A stretch of DNA of 64,000 nucleotides from Flavobacterium sp. (lineage in GTDB: Bacteria > Bacteroidota > Bacteroidia > Flavobacteriales > Flavobacteriaceae), in assembly GCF_035195345.1 (NCBI RefSeq), contig NZ_CP136574.1:2533871-2597870 (forward strand). Direction: 5' to 3'. The position numbers and the translations under genes were made by a program. This document shows, piece by piece, positions 46,166 to 55,468 of the stretch. How positions within the stretch are numbered: the stretch's first letter is position 1; every line of letters starts with the position of its first letter. The notes beneath the pieces were generated by a model. That model was given only the letters and a program-made list of their open reading frames with translations. It did not search any database and had not been told where the DNA came from.

Positions 46166-46828
46166 TTAGTCCCAACATTCCATCAATAGCAAATCACCTT
46201 CAATGTGTTCTATTGAAACAATGCCGTCTTCGGTTACATGATTGCTGCTTCCGGTACGATATCCAATGGTTAGTACTTCGTTATTTAGTGGATAAAATAA
46301 GTTTTTTGTAGTTATTCCACTCACTTTTCCAATCGGAATTAATGATAAAACGGTGTTAGCTGTATACCATTTATTATATGTTAATGGCAGTAAAAAAACT
46401 TTAGAATAGTCATCTAGTACTACAATTTTTAACGAATTGCGGTAAGCTACAATATTTGTGATGTTGGTTATGGTGTGATCAGCACGTTTTCCGGTTGCCC
46501 AAATAACGTTTACGGCTTTATGGCCTTTTTCGATGAGGTAATCAAATGCTTTTTCTAAATCGGTTTTGTCTTGATTAGGGGCGTAAACAATTTCTAAGGG
46601 ATATTGTTTTTCTAAATAGTAGTTTGGATCAAAGCCTCGATCAAAATCGCCCAATAATACATCCACTTTGATACCAAGTTGTAGTACGCGTTCAATAGCT
46701 GAATCTAAAACAATTACTAATGGCGACCATTCTAATAATTGTCCTATTAATTCTTCACTACATGCTGCACCATTAGCAATTATTAATGCTGGTTCTTGAT
46801 CGTCGCGAACAATATGGTGTGATGACAT
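46166..46828 (-). CDS. thiamine diphosphokinase
   Basis: 220 residues. The N-terminal domain has LIIANGAACSEE, VLDSAIERVLQLGIKVDVLLGDFDRG (nucleotide and Mg2+ loop) and NQDKTDLEKAFDYL; the C-terminal domain is beta-rich with TGSSNHVTEDGIVSIEH. It forms thiamine diphosphate from thiamine. I found no TPP-riboswitch-like structure in the short upstream gap. First gene of a possible TPK-antitoxin-toxin-uvrB transcript. Confidence 0.9.
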   Translation of the reverse strand: MSSHHIVRDDQEPALIIANGAACSEELIGQLLEWSPLVIVLDSAIERVLQLGIKVDVLLGDFDRGFDPNYYLEKQYPLEIVYAPNQDKTDLEKAFDYLIEKGHKAVNVIWATGKRADHTITNITNIVAYRNSLKIVVLDDYSKVFLLPLTYNKWYTANTVLSLIPIGKVSGITTKNLFYPLNNEVLTIGYRTGSSNHVTEDGIVSIEHIEGDLLLMECWD

Positions 46829-46867
46829 TTCGATTTTGAAATTAAAGAGTACGAATTTAGAAAAAAA

Positions 46868-47707
46868 TTATTCAACGGTGTAACTCATTGTATCGGTTTC
46901 TGATAATCTAAAGAATCCTAAAGCGAAATTATTAAAATTAGTTTGATTTACAATGTTTCCTCTAACCGTTGCTGGCGGCGTTTGAAAAGGACTTCCACCA
47001 TTAGTACCTGCAATTCCTAATAAAACATTCATATAATTGTAATAGTTTTGGGAAATGCCATGTAACGTGAACTGTAATGTGTCGTCTGTTTTCATGTCTT
47101 CATTTGTATATAATCCAAACATCTGATTTCCTTGAAAAAAGGCATCGTCTATTACATCATATTCAGGTAATATGGTGAATGAGGTATTGTATTCTTCAAG
47201 ATATAAATTATTGACTAATCCATTGTCTTGATAAAAGAATTTTACTTCTTTTTCATTTCCTGTAAAGCCACCATCTTCGGTTTGTTGCACAGCATCAATG
47301 GTTGGAACTTCTATTAATGATTCTGTAGCAGTATAAATTTGACTGTTTAGACTAACAGTTAATGTATAAGATTGTCTTATTTCAGGATTAAAATTTGTAC
47401 ATACATAATTGCCGGTACCCGGATTTTCAATAAAATCATATTGAATTCCATTTCCATCAGTAATAAAAACAGTTGCACCACTAACAGTTGGAATTGTTGA
47501 AGAATAAAAACCAGTTGTTGTGGTTAGTTTTATGGTTTGCACATTTCCAAGCGTCCCTTTTTGCCATTTTATAGAAGCATCGATTACTAATCTTGGCGCA
47601 GCCGTAGTTAAGTCTATATCAACGACATCTTCACAACTAAATAATGAAAATGAAATAGTTGTTGTTAAAAGAAATAACGTTACTATTTTTAATAATTTCT
47701 TTACCAT
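46868..47707 (-). CDS. DUF4249 outer-membrane lipoprotein
   Basis: 279 residues with signal and lipobox SFSLFSC (Cys at about 25), followed by EDVVDIDLTTAAPRLVIDASIKW, the family start. The body has Ig-like beta segments (TVSGATVFITDGNGIQYDF, QSYTLTVSLNSQIY). In Bacteroidota DUF4249 proteins pair with TonB-dependent receptors and probably act as extracellular substrate-binding lipoproteins. Lies 2 nt after the receptor stop, in the same operon. Substrate unknown. Confidence 0.9.
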   Translation of the reverse strand: MVKKLLKIVTLFLLTTTISFSLFSCEDVVDIDLTTAAPRLVIDASIKWQKGTLGNVQTIKLTTTTGFYSSTIPTVSGATVFITDGNGIQYDFIENPGTGNYVCTNFNPEIRQSYTLTVSLNSQIYTATESLIEVPTIDAVQQTEDGGFTGNEKEVKFFYQDNGLVNNLYLEEYNTSFTILPEYDVIDDAFFQGNQMFGLYTNEDMKTDDTLQFTLHGISQNYYNYMNVLLGIAGTNGGSPFQTPPATVRGNIVNQTNFNNFALGFFRLSETDTMSYTVE

Positions 47708-47709
47708 AA

Positions 47710-50079
47710 TTAAAATTTAAAATTATAGGTTACACTTGGTACGATACCAAAAATAGATAAACGAACGGCTTCATTATTACCTGAATCTTGATTTTGTCTA
47801 AAACTAATTGAAGCAGCGTTTTTTCGACTGTAAAGGTTGTAAATTCCAAAAATCCACTCACCATACCAATTTCGGTTTTTATTTTTTTCAGGAACTAAAG
47901 TTGCCGATATATCTAAACGATGGTATGTTGGTAGTCTGTTTTCATTGCGTAATCCGTAAGTAGGAACTGTAATACCTTGATATTGATATTGGCCATTAGG
48001 ATAGGTTACCGGCTGTCCAGATTGCAATGTGAAAATACTACTAAAACTCCACTTTTCATTTAACTTATACATGCTGGTGATAGAAATATTGTGTAATTTA
48101 TCCCAACCTGTTTTATACCAATTTCCATTATTAATTCCGGTTTCAACTGCTGTTCTTCCGGGTGTTCTTTGTTCGGAACGAGAAAGAGTATAGGAAATCC
48201 AACCATTAAGTTTTCCATTATTTTTACGAGCTAAAATTTCTAAACCATAGGCTCTAGCTTCTCCATTTAAAACCACTTGTTCAATATCGTCATTAGCAAT
48301 TAAATCGGCACCATCTATATAATCTACTCTGTTTTTTAGTTTTTTGTAGAAAGTTTCAACTTCAAGAGTATAATCATCATTCTTAAAGTTTTTAAAATAT
48401 CCAAAGGCAACTTGATCTAAAATTTGAGGTTTTAAATAATCGTCACTTGGAGCCCACACATCTAATGGCGTTGGAGATTGTGTGTTAGAAATTAAATGCA
48501 AATATTGCGACATTCGATTGTAACTTGCTTTAATTGAGCTGTTTTCATTTAAGCTGTAAGCAACTGAAACACGTGGTTCTAAATTGCCAAATTCAGCAAT
48601 TGTTTCATTTTTTCCATAGGATTTTGTTCCCGTTGGAGTTCCTTTTTCATAAATTTGAAAATCTTCATTATAAACAACAGCCTGATTATTTGCGTATAAA
48701 TTAATTTCTTCGTCACCTAATCGATAAAATTTACTGTAACGTAAACCATAGTTAATGCTTAATTTATCTGTAATTTGTTGCTCTACATCAACATAAACAG
48801 CAGGTTCAAAAGCATATTTTTTTGCTAATTGATCAGGATTAATTCCCGAAGTGTCATTTGTTGGTTCAATTTTACCAGGATTAAAGTCATGATAAATAGC
48901 ATTTGCTCCGTAAAAAAGTTTTACTTTATCAGAAATATAATGTTTAAAATCATATTTTAAATTGTAATTTTTAATTCCGCTATCCCAGTTAAATCCTATA
49001 AAATCTAGTTTTAATCCATAGTAGTAATCACTGTAAATTAAAGAAAGATTGGAAAAAAGTTTATTTGAAAATAAATGATTCCAACGTAAATTAAAAACCG
49101 AATTTCCGTACGTGTTTACAAAACTTTGATTTAAGCTAAAAACATCTCTTCCAAAATAGCCTGAAGCATATAAATTATTGTTTTCGTTAAGTTTATAGCT
49201 TAGTTTAGTGTTCAAATCATAAAAATAGGCTGAATTTTTATTGTCGGTTAATTTTAAAAATAAATGTGCATACGAACTTCTTCCAGCAAATAAAAATGAA
49301 CCTTTATCTTTTACAATCGGACCTTCAGCTAATAATCTACTAGATATGATACCAATTCCTCCACTCATATGAAAATTCGTACTATTTCCATCTTTTTGGT
49401 AAATTTCTAGCACAGACGCTACTCGACCACCAAATCGTGATGGGATTCCTCCTTTATATAATTTTAGGTCTTTAATTGCGTCGGTGTTAAAAACAGAAAA
49501 GAATCCAAATAAATGTGACGTATTGTATATCGTTGCTTCGTCAAGTAAAACTAAGTTTTGATCTGCAGAACCTCCTCGAACATTGAATCCTGATTGACCT
49601 TCTCCAGCATTTGTTACTCCAGGTAATGTTAAAATAGATTTTATAACATCGGTTTCTCCTAAAATTGCTGGCATTTGTTTTATGGTATTAATCGATAATT
49701 TATTAACACTCATTTCAGGTTTTTTTATGTTGTTTCTGTATATATTTTTGGTAATTACAACTTCATTCAGTTCTAGCTTACTTTCAATTAGACCAAAGTT
49801 TTTCTTTGTATTTTGATTGATTTCTATCTTTTCCGTGATAGTTTCAAACCCTATGTAACTAATTTGAACAGTATATGTTCCTTTGGGTAACGAAATGGAA
49901 TAAAAACCATACTCATTTGTATAAGTTCCAATGTTCAGTTCAGCGATGTAGACCGAAACGCCAATTAATGTTTCATTAGTGTTCGTGTCTGATGCAACTC
50001 CGCTCAAGATCATTTTTTCTTGTCCAAATCCAAGAAGCGAAAAGAAGCATAAAAACCAATAAAGTTTTTGTTGTAGCAT
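47710..50079 (-). CDS. TonB-dependent receptor with CarboxypepD_reg-like N-terminal domain
   Basis: 789 residues: signal peptide MLQQKLYWFLCFFSLLGFGQ, CarboxypepD_reg-like domain at ~25-105 (ASDTNTNETLIGVSVYIAELN ... YIGFETITE), plug with SINTIKQMPAILGETDVIKSI and GFNVRGGSADQNLVLLDEATIYN, then a barrel ending ...VTYNFKF. It belongs to the SusC-like/FecA-related group that uses DUF4249 as the partner lipoprotein. A -7 element TATTTTTG (50114-50121) precedes it. Ligand unknown. Confidence 0.92.
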   Translation of the reverse strand: MLQQKLYWFLCFFSLLGFGQEKMILSGVASDTNTNETLIGVSVYIAELNIGTYTNEYGFYSISLPKGTYTVQISYIGFETITEKIEINQNTKKNFGLIESKLELNEVVITKNIYRNNIKKPEMSVNKLSINTIKQMPAILGETDVIKSILTLPGVTNAGEGQSGFNVRGGSADQNLVLLDEATIYNTSHLFGFFSVFNTDAIKDLKLYKGGIPSRFGGRVASVLEIYQKDGNSTNFHMSGGIGIISSRLLAEGPIVKDKGSFLFAGRSSYAHLFLKLTDNKNSAYFYDLNTKLSYKLNENNNLYASGYFGRDVFSLNQSFVNTYGNSVFNLRWNHLFSNKLFSNLSLIYSDYYYGLKLDFIGFNWDSGIKNYNLKYDFKHYISDKVKLFYGANAIYHDFNPGKIEPTNDTSGINPDQLAKKYAFEPAVYVDVEQQITDKLSINYGLRYSKFYRLGDEEINLYANNQAVVYNEDFQIYEKGTPTGTKSYGKNETIAEFGNLEPRVSVAYSLNENSSIKASYNRMSQYLHLISNTQSPTPLDVWAPSDDYLKPQILDQVAFGYFKNFKNDDYTLEVETFYKKLKNRVDYIDGADLIANDDIEQVVLNGEARAYGLEILARKNNGKLNGWISYTLSRSEQRTPGRTAVETGINNGNWYKTGWDKLHNISITSMYKLNEKWSFSSIFTLQSGQPVTYPNGQYQYQGITVPTYGLRNENRLPTYHRLDISATLVPEKNKNRNWYGEWIFGIYNLYSRKNAASISFRQNQDSGNNEAVRLSIFGIVPSVTYNFKF

Positions 50080-50113
50080 TGTTTTTGGTATAGATTTTGT
50101 TGCACAAATTTCA

Positions 50114-50121
50114 CAAAAATA
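50114..50121 (-). promoter_or_regulatory. putative -7 promoter element (TATTTTTG) for the TonB-receptor/DUF4249 operon
   Basis: Minus-strand TATTTTTG 34 nt upstream of the ATG at 50079, in the 125-bp divergent gap. No clear -33. Confidence 0.45.
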
Positions 50122-50204
50122 AAAGGCAATTGTTTAAAACATATGTTAATTTATAAATAAAAATCAATTATTGTTTTAATTTTACATCTTTCAATAGTTT
50201 ACAG

Positions 50205-50867
50205 ATGAGATTCAAATTATTTACTTTACTTTTTCTGTTTCATTTTGTGTCACTTTTGGGACAAAAAGAGAACCCTTTCAAGACTTCTAAATTGAAGATT
50301 GATTGGGATGAGCCTGCAAAAGTAGATACCAAATCAAATACAATTACTTTGCCTTATAAAAGTATTTTTGATAAAGATGATAGTTACTTAAAACGCTATT
50401 CTGTTCTTAATCAAAAAAAAGGGGAGGAAAGTGTGTTGATTAAGAAAAATGAATTTAAAAATCCAGGTGATGCAATTAAAGAAAAACTGAACAAAGAAAC
50501 TCAACAGGGTAGTTGGGATGATGTATTCTTTGGGAAGTTTAAAGTAACAACATCTGTTTTAAAAATAATGACGCGAGATCACATGGATCCTGATGGTGAT
50601 AAAATTAGAATTTTATTAAATAGTATTGTTGCATATAATGTTATTTTTCTAGAAACTGAATTTAAAACAACTTATATTGAATTAAGAGAAGGAGAAAATA
50701 GTATAGATATTGTTGCTTTAAATCAAGGATTAGCGGGACCAAATACAGCAACATTTGCTTTATATGATGGAAATAATAATTTAATTACAAAAAACGATTG
50801 GAATTTGAATACGGGAGTATCAGCAAAGTTTACAATTGAATATGTAAAACCACTTGATAAGAAATAA
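50205..50867 (+). CDS. hypothetical secreted protein
   Basis: 220 residues with signal peptide MRFKLFTLLFLFHFVSLLGQ. The second half is beta-rich: DHMDPDGDKIRILLNS...NSIDIVALNQGLAGPNTATFALYDGNNNLI, including an Asp-rich DPDGD that could bind calcium. No domain name recognised with certainty. It is monocistronic and divergent from the TonB receptor. Likely periplasmic or surface, no T9SS sorting domain visible. Confidence 0.7.
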   Translation: MRFKLFTLLFLFHFVSLLGQKENPFKTSKLKIDWDEPAKVDTKSNTITLPYKSIFDKDDSYLKRYSVLNQKKGEESVLIKKNEFKNPGDAIKEKLNKETQQGSWDDVFFGKFKVTTSVLKIMTRDHMDPDGDKIRILLNSIVAYNVIFLETEFKTTYIELREGENSIDIVALNQGLAGPNTATFALYDGNNNLITKNDWNLNTGVSAKFTIEYVKPLDKK

Positions 50868-50897
50868 AAAAAGGCGTTTTGTTAAAACCGCCTTTTT
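50868..50897 (+). terminator. terminator after the secreted-protein gene
   Basis: AAAAAGGCG/CGCCTTTTT-type stem with one bulge, then T's; also usable for the convergent lgt transcript. Confidence 0.78.
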
Positions 50898-50908
50898 GTC
50901 TATAAATA

Positions 50909-51841
50909 TTAATCTTCTTTAACCACTTTCGCTTTCCAAACAAAGTAAAATCCAATAATAATAAAAGGAATACTCAACCATTGCCCTGTTGAAAGTGCAT
51001 TAAAGATTGTGTATTGCTCAAAACCACCTTGACTTTCCTTCACAAATTCCACCACAAAACGAATTGACCAAAGTAATATTAAGAACAAGCCAAATAAGTA
51101 ACCAGCTTTGTTTCTTGCTTCTGTTTTCCAATATAAAAACATCAAAATAGCGAAAACAAAAACATAGCAAATAGCCTCGTATAATTGTGCGGGATGTTTA
51201 GGCGTTACAGCTGTTAAATATTCTACAAATTGAGGGTTTGTAGCAATTGCTTGATAAGCTTCATTTTTATCTCCGATTTGGGTTAATTGCATAGCTTCAT
51301 TCGGACTATATTTGTCTCTTAAGAATTTAATTCCGAACGCAGAACTAGTTTCAGTTCCAACGATTTCAGAATTCATGAAATTCCCTAAACGAATAAAAAT
51401 CGCACCTAAAGATACTGGAATTACAATTCGGTCTAAAATCCATAAAAATGAACGCTTGATGACTCTTCTTTGAATGTAAAACATAGTGATAATGATACCA
51501 ATTGCCGCTCCATGACTCGCTAATCCTGCAAAACCTGTGAAATGTAAAGTTGGTTTTGTGCTAATTGGTAATAAAATACTCAATGGATCTTGGTAAAATA
51601 ATTCAGATTGATAAAACAAAACGTGTCCTAATCTTGCACCAAGCATTGTAGCCACCAAAGTGTACACAAATAATTTATCTAATGAGTCAACCGATTCGTT
51701 TTCTCTCATGAAAATAGGTTTCATCACATACCAGCCTAATCCAAAAGCCAATACCCAAGAAAGACTATAAAAACGTAGTAAGAAAAATCCTAAATCAATC
51801 CCTTCCGAAGGATTCCAAACCATATTGAGTGTGTGAATCAT
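50909..51841 (-). CDS. lgt: prolipoprotein diacylglyceryl transferase
   Basis: 310 residues with seven membrane helices. Conserved sites: LGARLGHVLFYQSEL, GLASHGAAIGI, and the signature RLGNFMNSEIVG. It transfers diacylglycerol from phosphatidylglycerol to the lipobox cysteine, maturing the many lipoproteins in this window (GldH-like, DUF4249 and others). It ends with ...GFYFVWKAKVVKED. The 274-bp region upstream to yidD holds only degenerate CTCTGTG-type repeats. Confidence 0.95.
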   Translation of the reverse strand: MIHTLNMVWNPSEGIDLGFFLLRFYSLSWVLAFGLGWYVMKPIFMRENESVDSLDKLFVYTLVATMLGARLGHVLFYQSELFYQDPLSILLPISTKPTLHFTGFAGLASHGAAIGIIITMFYIQRRVIKRSFLWILDRIVIPVSLGAIFIRLGNFMNSEIVGTETSSAFGIKFLRDKYSPNEAMQLTQIGDKNEAYQAIATNPQFVEYLTAVTPKHPAQLYEAICYVFVFAILMFLYWKTEARNKAGYLFGLFLILLWSIRFVVEFVKESQGGFEQYTIFNALSTGQWLSIPFIIIGFYFVWKAKVVKED

Positions 51842-51979
51842 AATAATGAGTAAATGTTTAAAGGGTAAAAATAAATAATAAAATTGGTAAACATGTTAAA
51901 ATTCCGATAAGAAATTTTTTCAAGAGCAATGACAATTTCAAAAATCAACTTCAAACCACAAACATGAAACAAATAATTA

Positions 51980-52113
51980 GGAACACAGATTAAAGAAATT
52001 TAAAAAAATCAATTTCAATTTCAATCTCAAAAATCAAATAATTGAAACGCTCTGTGTATCACTATTCAACACAATCAAAATCAAAAAAAAGCTCTGTGAA
52101 CCTCTGTGTAATT
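51980..52113. repeat. eroded CTCTGTG/AACACAGATT intergenic repeats
   Basis: Contains AGGAACACAGATTAAAGAAA and three CTCTGTG words (one CTCTGTGTATCAC, one GCTCTGTGAAC, one CTCTGTGTAATT). It resembles low-complexity intergenic repeats common in Flavobacterium; no gene present. Confidence 0.45.
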
Positions 52114-52115
52114 AA

Positions 52116-52373
52116 TCATGGCACCGGATCATAACCACTTCGTCCCCAAGGATGACAACTAAAAATGCGTTTCAAAGCTAACCAACCACCTTTAAAAACG
52201 CCGTGTTTCTGCAATGCTTGAATGGTATAACTAGAACATGTTGGTTCAAAACGGCAAGTAGCGGGTGTGAAAGGGGAGATGCCAACCTGATAAAATCGCA
52301 CCAATAAAACAAACGGATAAATCACCCATTGTTTCAGTGTTTTTGGATATTTCGATTGGTGTTGGCTACACAT
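52116..52373 (-). CDS. yidD: membrane protein insertion efficiency factor YidD
   Basis: 85 residues with the whole family pattern: [39 protein letters not shown], then [24 protein letters not shown]. The cysteines and the HPWGxxGYDPVP tail are diagnostic. It assists YidC in membrane protein insertion. Monocistronic here, near lgt. Confidence 0.95.
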   Translation of the reverse strand: MCSQHQSKYPKTLKQWVIYPFVLLVRFYQVGISPFTPATCRFEPTCSSYTIQALQKHGVFKGGWLALKRIFSCHPWGRSGYDPVP

Positions 52374-52405
52374 GATTATTGATTGATAAAAATAACTACA
52401 ATCTC

Positions 52406-52484
52406 TGTCAAGCTGAACTTGTTTCAGCTTCTAAAAAAAAGTTTCTGAAGATAAAAGAGATTCTGAAACGAGTTCAGAATGACA
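52406..52484. repeat. REP-like palindromic element, copy 2
   Basis: Arms TGTCAAGCTGAACTTGTTTC (52406) and the inverse of TGTCATTCTGAACTCGTTTC (52463-52484) surround a 35-bp loop. The right arm is a 22-bp exact inverse copy of the left arm at 43551. Lies between cysS and yidD. Confidence 0.85.
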
Positions 52485-52498
52485 GCGATAATATATAT

Positions 52499-53986
52499 TT
52501 AAAAACTAAAACTAGTTCCTTCTTTTCCGTCTTTTAATTGAATGCCTAATGCTAATAATTGGTCACGAATTTGGTCCGATAAAGCAAAGTTTTTGTTTGC
52601 TCTAGCTTCGTTTCGCATCCCAATTAACATTTCAACAACGCCACTTAATTTTTCAGTAGTATTGGAATTTCCTGAAGTAGCTTCATTACTAATTCCTAAC
52701 ACATCAAATAAGAAACTTGAAATCGTATTTTGTAATAACTTAATATCTTCCGCAGTTAACGATTCTTTTCCGTCGTTTACCAAATTGATGTAACGCGCGC
52801 CTTCAAATAATTGAGCAATTAAAATTGGGGTATTAAAATCGTCATTCATCGCATCATAACAACTTTGTTTCCAACTTGCAATATCTAAGGTAGAAGTTTT
52901 GCCAGCTTTCAACATCGGAATTAATTTGTATGATTCCATCAAACGAGAATAGCCTTTTTCGCTGGCTAACATGGCATCATTAGAAATATCTAAAACACTT
53001 CTATAATGTGCTTGTAAGAAACAAAAACGTACAATATTAGGTTGGAAAGGTTTTTCGAAAAACGTATTTTCACCCGTAACCAATTCCATTGGAAGAATAT
53101 AGTTTCCAGTCGATTTACTCATGCGTAAACCGTTCATGGTTAACATATTGGTGTGCATCCAAAAATTAACTGGTGAATGACCATTACAAGCTTTTCCTTG
53201 TGCTACTTCGCACTCATGATGCGGGAATTTCAAATCCATTCCACCACCGTGAATATCAAAAGTTTCGCCTAAGTATTTCGTACTCATTGCGGTACACTCT
53301 AAATGCCAACCAGGAAAACCTTCACCCCAAGGCGAGTTCCAACGCATAATGTGTGCTGGAGAAGCATTTTTCCAAAGGGCAAAATCTTGCGGATTTTTCT
53401 TTTCGGTTTGTCCGTCTAAATCACGGGTATTAGCAAAAAGTTCTTCAATGTTACGGTTACTCAATTCACCGTAATTCATTCCTTTTTGGTTATAAGCAAA
53501 CACATCAAAATATACCGAACCATTGCTTTCATAAGCAAATCCGGTATCAATTAATTTTTGAGTTAACTCAATTTGTTCTAAAATATGTCCCGTTGCTGTA
53601 GGTTCAATCGTTGGCGGAAGAAAATTAAAGGTATCCAAAACCTTGTGAAAATCCACCGTATATTTCTGTACGATTTCCATAGGTTCTAATTTCTCCAAGC
53701 GCGATTGTTTCACAAAACGGTCGTTATCCACATCGCCATCATCGGTTAAATGCCCTGCATCGGTAATATTTCTAACGTATCTAACTTTATATTCTAAATG
53801 CAATAAATATCTAAAAATTACATCAAAACTCATAAATGTACGCACGTTTCCTAAGTGCACATTACTGTAAACAGTAGGGCCGCAAACATACATCCCAATA
53901 TTCCCTTCATGAATAGGAGTAAAGGTTTCTTTTTCGCCCGAAAGCGTATTGTATAATTGCAACGTTTGATTTTTATGTAATTCCAT
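52499..53986 (-). CDS. cysS: cysteinyl-tRNA synthetase
   Basis: 495 residues, class I. Zinc/cysteine site Cys35 in [13 protein letters not shown]-like HLGN at 44-47, zinc ligands in [10 protein letters not shown] and HHECEVAQ, and KMSKS-like RMSKSTGNY. It charges tRNA-Cys. The C-terminal domain ([35 protein letters not shown]) is the usual DALR helical bundle. Flanked by repeats on both sides; monocistronic. Confidence 0.96.
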   Translation of the reverse strand: MELHKNQTLQLYNTLSGEKETFTPIHEGNIGMYVCGPTVYSNVHLGNVRTFMSFDVIFRYLLHLEYKVRYVRNITDAGHLTDDGDVDNDRFVKQSRLEKLEPMEIVQKYTVDFHKVLDTFNFLPPTIEPTATGHILEQIELTQKLIDTGFAYESNGSVYFDVFAYNQKGMNYGELSNRNIEELFANTRDLDGQTEKKNPQDFALWKNASPAHIMRWNSPWGEGFPGWHLECTAMSTKYLGETFDIHGGGMDLKFPHHECEVAQGKACNGHSPVNFWMHTNMLTMNGLRMSKSTGNYILPMELVTGENTFFEKPFQPNIVRFCFLQAHYRSVLDISNDAMLASEKGYSRLMESYKLIPMLKAGKTSTLDIASWKQSCYDAMNDDFNTPILIAQLFEGARYINLVNDGKESLTAEDIKLLQNTISSFLFDVLGISNEATSGNSNTTEKLSGVVEMLIGMRNEARANKNFALSDQIRDQLLALGIQLKDGKEGTSFSF

Positions 53987-54002
53987 TATGCTATTTTTTG
54001 AA

Positions 54003-54142
54003 GCTATTCCTGCTATTCATTACAAGTCCTAGCCTAAAAATCTGTTTTTCTACATTTTAAAAAGTGCTTCTTAGGTCGCATTTTTAAAACAACAAAAGCT
54101 ACATTTTTATTGCTCCGGGCTTTTCATTACTATCAGGGCTAA
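54003..54142. repeat. degenerate interspersed repeat (flavobacterial type)
   Basis: Starts GCTATTCCTGCTATTCATTA, contains CAAGTCCTAGCC, TTAGGTCGCATTTTT, AAAGCTACATTTTTATTGC, and ends CTCCGGGC...TACTATCAGGGCTA. This word order matches an interspersed element I recall from several Flavobacterium genomes. The 231-bp cysS-folE gap otherwise has no gene. Confidence 0.6.
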
Positions 54143-54217
54143 TTTATTTAAGATTTTTAGGTTTTGGGTTTCAAATTTCATGTTTTAAGTCAGAACTTCT
54201 AACTCCCATTTCCCAAC

Positions 54218-54889
54218 TTAAAACTGTGTATCTAATTTAATATAATCTAAAAATTCTCTACGAACTTTATCTTCTTTGAATTTTCCGCCATATTCTGCTG
54301 TAACAGTACTGCTTTCAATATCACGAATTCCTCTCGAATTTACGCACAAGTGTTTAGCGTCAATTACGCAGGCTACATCTTCAGTTCCTAATACTTTTTG
54401 TAATTCTTGAACTATCTGAATAGTTAAACGTTCTTGAACCTGAGGTCTTTTAGCATAAAAATCTACAATACGATTCATTTTTGATAAACCTACTACAGTT
54501 CCATTTGAAATATAAGCCACGTGTGCACGACCTACGATTGGTAATAAATGGTGTTCACAAGTAGAATAAACAACAATGTTTTTTTCTACTAACATTTCAC
54601 CATATTTATATTTATTATCAAAGGTTGAAGAACTTGGTTTTTTAGTAGGATTTAAACCGCCAAAAATTTCTTTAACAAACATTTTTGCTACACGATTAGG
54701 CGTTCCTTTTAAGCTGTCATCTGTTAAATCTAAACCTAATGTGTTTAAAATATGTTCTACATCTTTTTTAATCAATTCAATTTTTTCTTCATCAGAAATA
54801 GCGAAAGCATCGTCACGCATGGGTGTTTGAGTACTTGTTGCAATGTGGTTGTTTCCTATTTCGTCTTGAAAATCCTCGTTTTGTATCAT
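54218..54889 (-). CDS. folE: GTP cyclohydrolase I
   Basis: 223 residues. An N-terminal ~40-residue extension precedes the T-fold core; zinc ligands Cys111, His114 in CEHHLLPIVGRAHVAYI and Cys182 in KHLCVNSRG; KMNRIVDFYAKRPQVQERLT binds the substrate. It converts GTP to dihydroneopterin triphosphate for folate synthesis. Minus-strand -7 TATCTTTG at 54928-54935 precedes it. Confidence 0.96.
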   Translation of the reverse strand: MIQNEDFQDEIGNNHIATSTQTPMRDDAFAISDEEKIELIKKDVEHILNTLGLDLTDDSLKGTPNRVAKMFVKEIFGGLNPTKKPSSSTFDNKYKYGEMLVEKNIVVYSTCEHHLLPIVGRAHVAYISNGTVVGLSKMNRIVDFYAKRPQVQERLTIQIVQELQKVLGTEDVACVIDAKHLCVNSRGIRDIESSTVTAEYGGKFKEDKVRREFLDYIKLDTQF

Positions 54890-54927
54890 TTTAACAATAT
54901 GTTTTTATAGCAATTTAAAAAGTATTG

Positions 54928-54935
54928 CAAAGATA
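54928..54935 (-). promoter_or_regulatory. putative -7 promoter element (TATCTTTG) for folE
   Basis: Minus-strand match to TAnnTTTG 38 nt before the ATG. Confidence 0.5.
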
Positions 54936-55007
54936 AATAATAAACTTTAAAAAATATTTTTAAATGTTAATTATTAAAAAAAATATTAGTTAAGATTAAA
55001 AATTTGT

Positions 55008-55015
55008 TAAATTTG
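55008..55015 (+). promoter_or_regulatory. putative -7 promoter element (TAAATTTG) for the T9SS surface-protein genes
   Basis: TAAATTTG 33 nt before the ATG at 55049; -33 not obvious. Confidence 0.5.
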
Positions 55016-55048
55016 TAATTCAGTTAACTAAATTATCAAACTATAAAA

Positions 55049-55462
55049 ATGAAAAAATTACTACTCTTAGGTTTTATTCTTTTTTTTAAATTAGGATACT
55101 CTCAAGCTAAATTGAATCCTAATTCTCTTATTTTAAAAAGAATTAAACTTGAAAAAATTAATGACGCTAAATTTGATTACATTAATAATGCTGAAATTTC
55201 TTGGGATTTTTCATCAGTTGATTTACAGAATAATCAAGTTTCAATTGAAGTGATTACAATTTATGATTGCTTTAATGAAGAAAATGCGTCTGATTTTAAA
55301 ACTCAATTTTCAATATTAAATAAAGATAATTTTTCTGTAAAAGGTAGTCATCAACTTATACATTTAGAATTAATGGCTAAATGCTTTAAGTGGCGTGTTG
55401 TAGTTAAAGAATCTACTAGTGAACAAGTTTCTGAGTGGTCATATTTTTCATTTCTAAAGTAG
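55049..55462 (+). CDS. small secreted beta-rich protein upstream of the giant T9SS protein
   Basis: 137 residues with signal peptide MKKLLLLGFILFFKLGYSQ. The mature part reads like a single fibronectin/Ig-type sandwich: AEISWDFSSVDLQNNQVSIEV, two cysteines (IYDCFNEEN and MAKCFKWRV) and the end SEQVSEWSYFSF. No sorting domain. Its stop is 6 nt before the ATG of the giant gene, so the two are cotranscribed; it may be an accessory or chaperone, by inference. Confidence 0.7.
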   Translation: MKKLLLLGFILFFKLGYSQAKLNPNSLILKRIKLEKINDAKFDYINNAEISWDFSSVDLQNNQVSIEVITIYDCFNEENASDFKTQFSILNKDNFSVKGSHQLIHLELMAKCFKWRVVVKESTSEQVSEWSYFSFLK

Positions 55463-55468
55463 TTGATT

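Noticed and set aside
46829..46867. TPP riboswitch upstream of thiamine diphosphokinase
   Set aside because: The gap is 39 bp and has no THI-box-like sequence.
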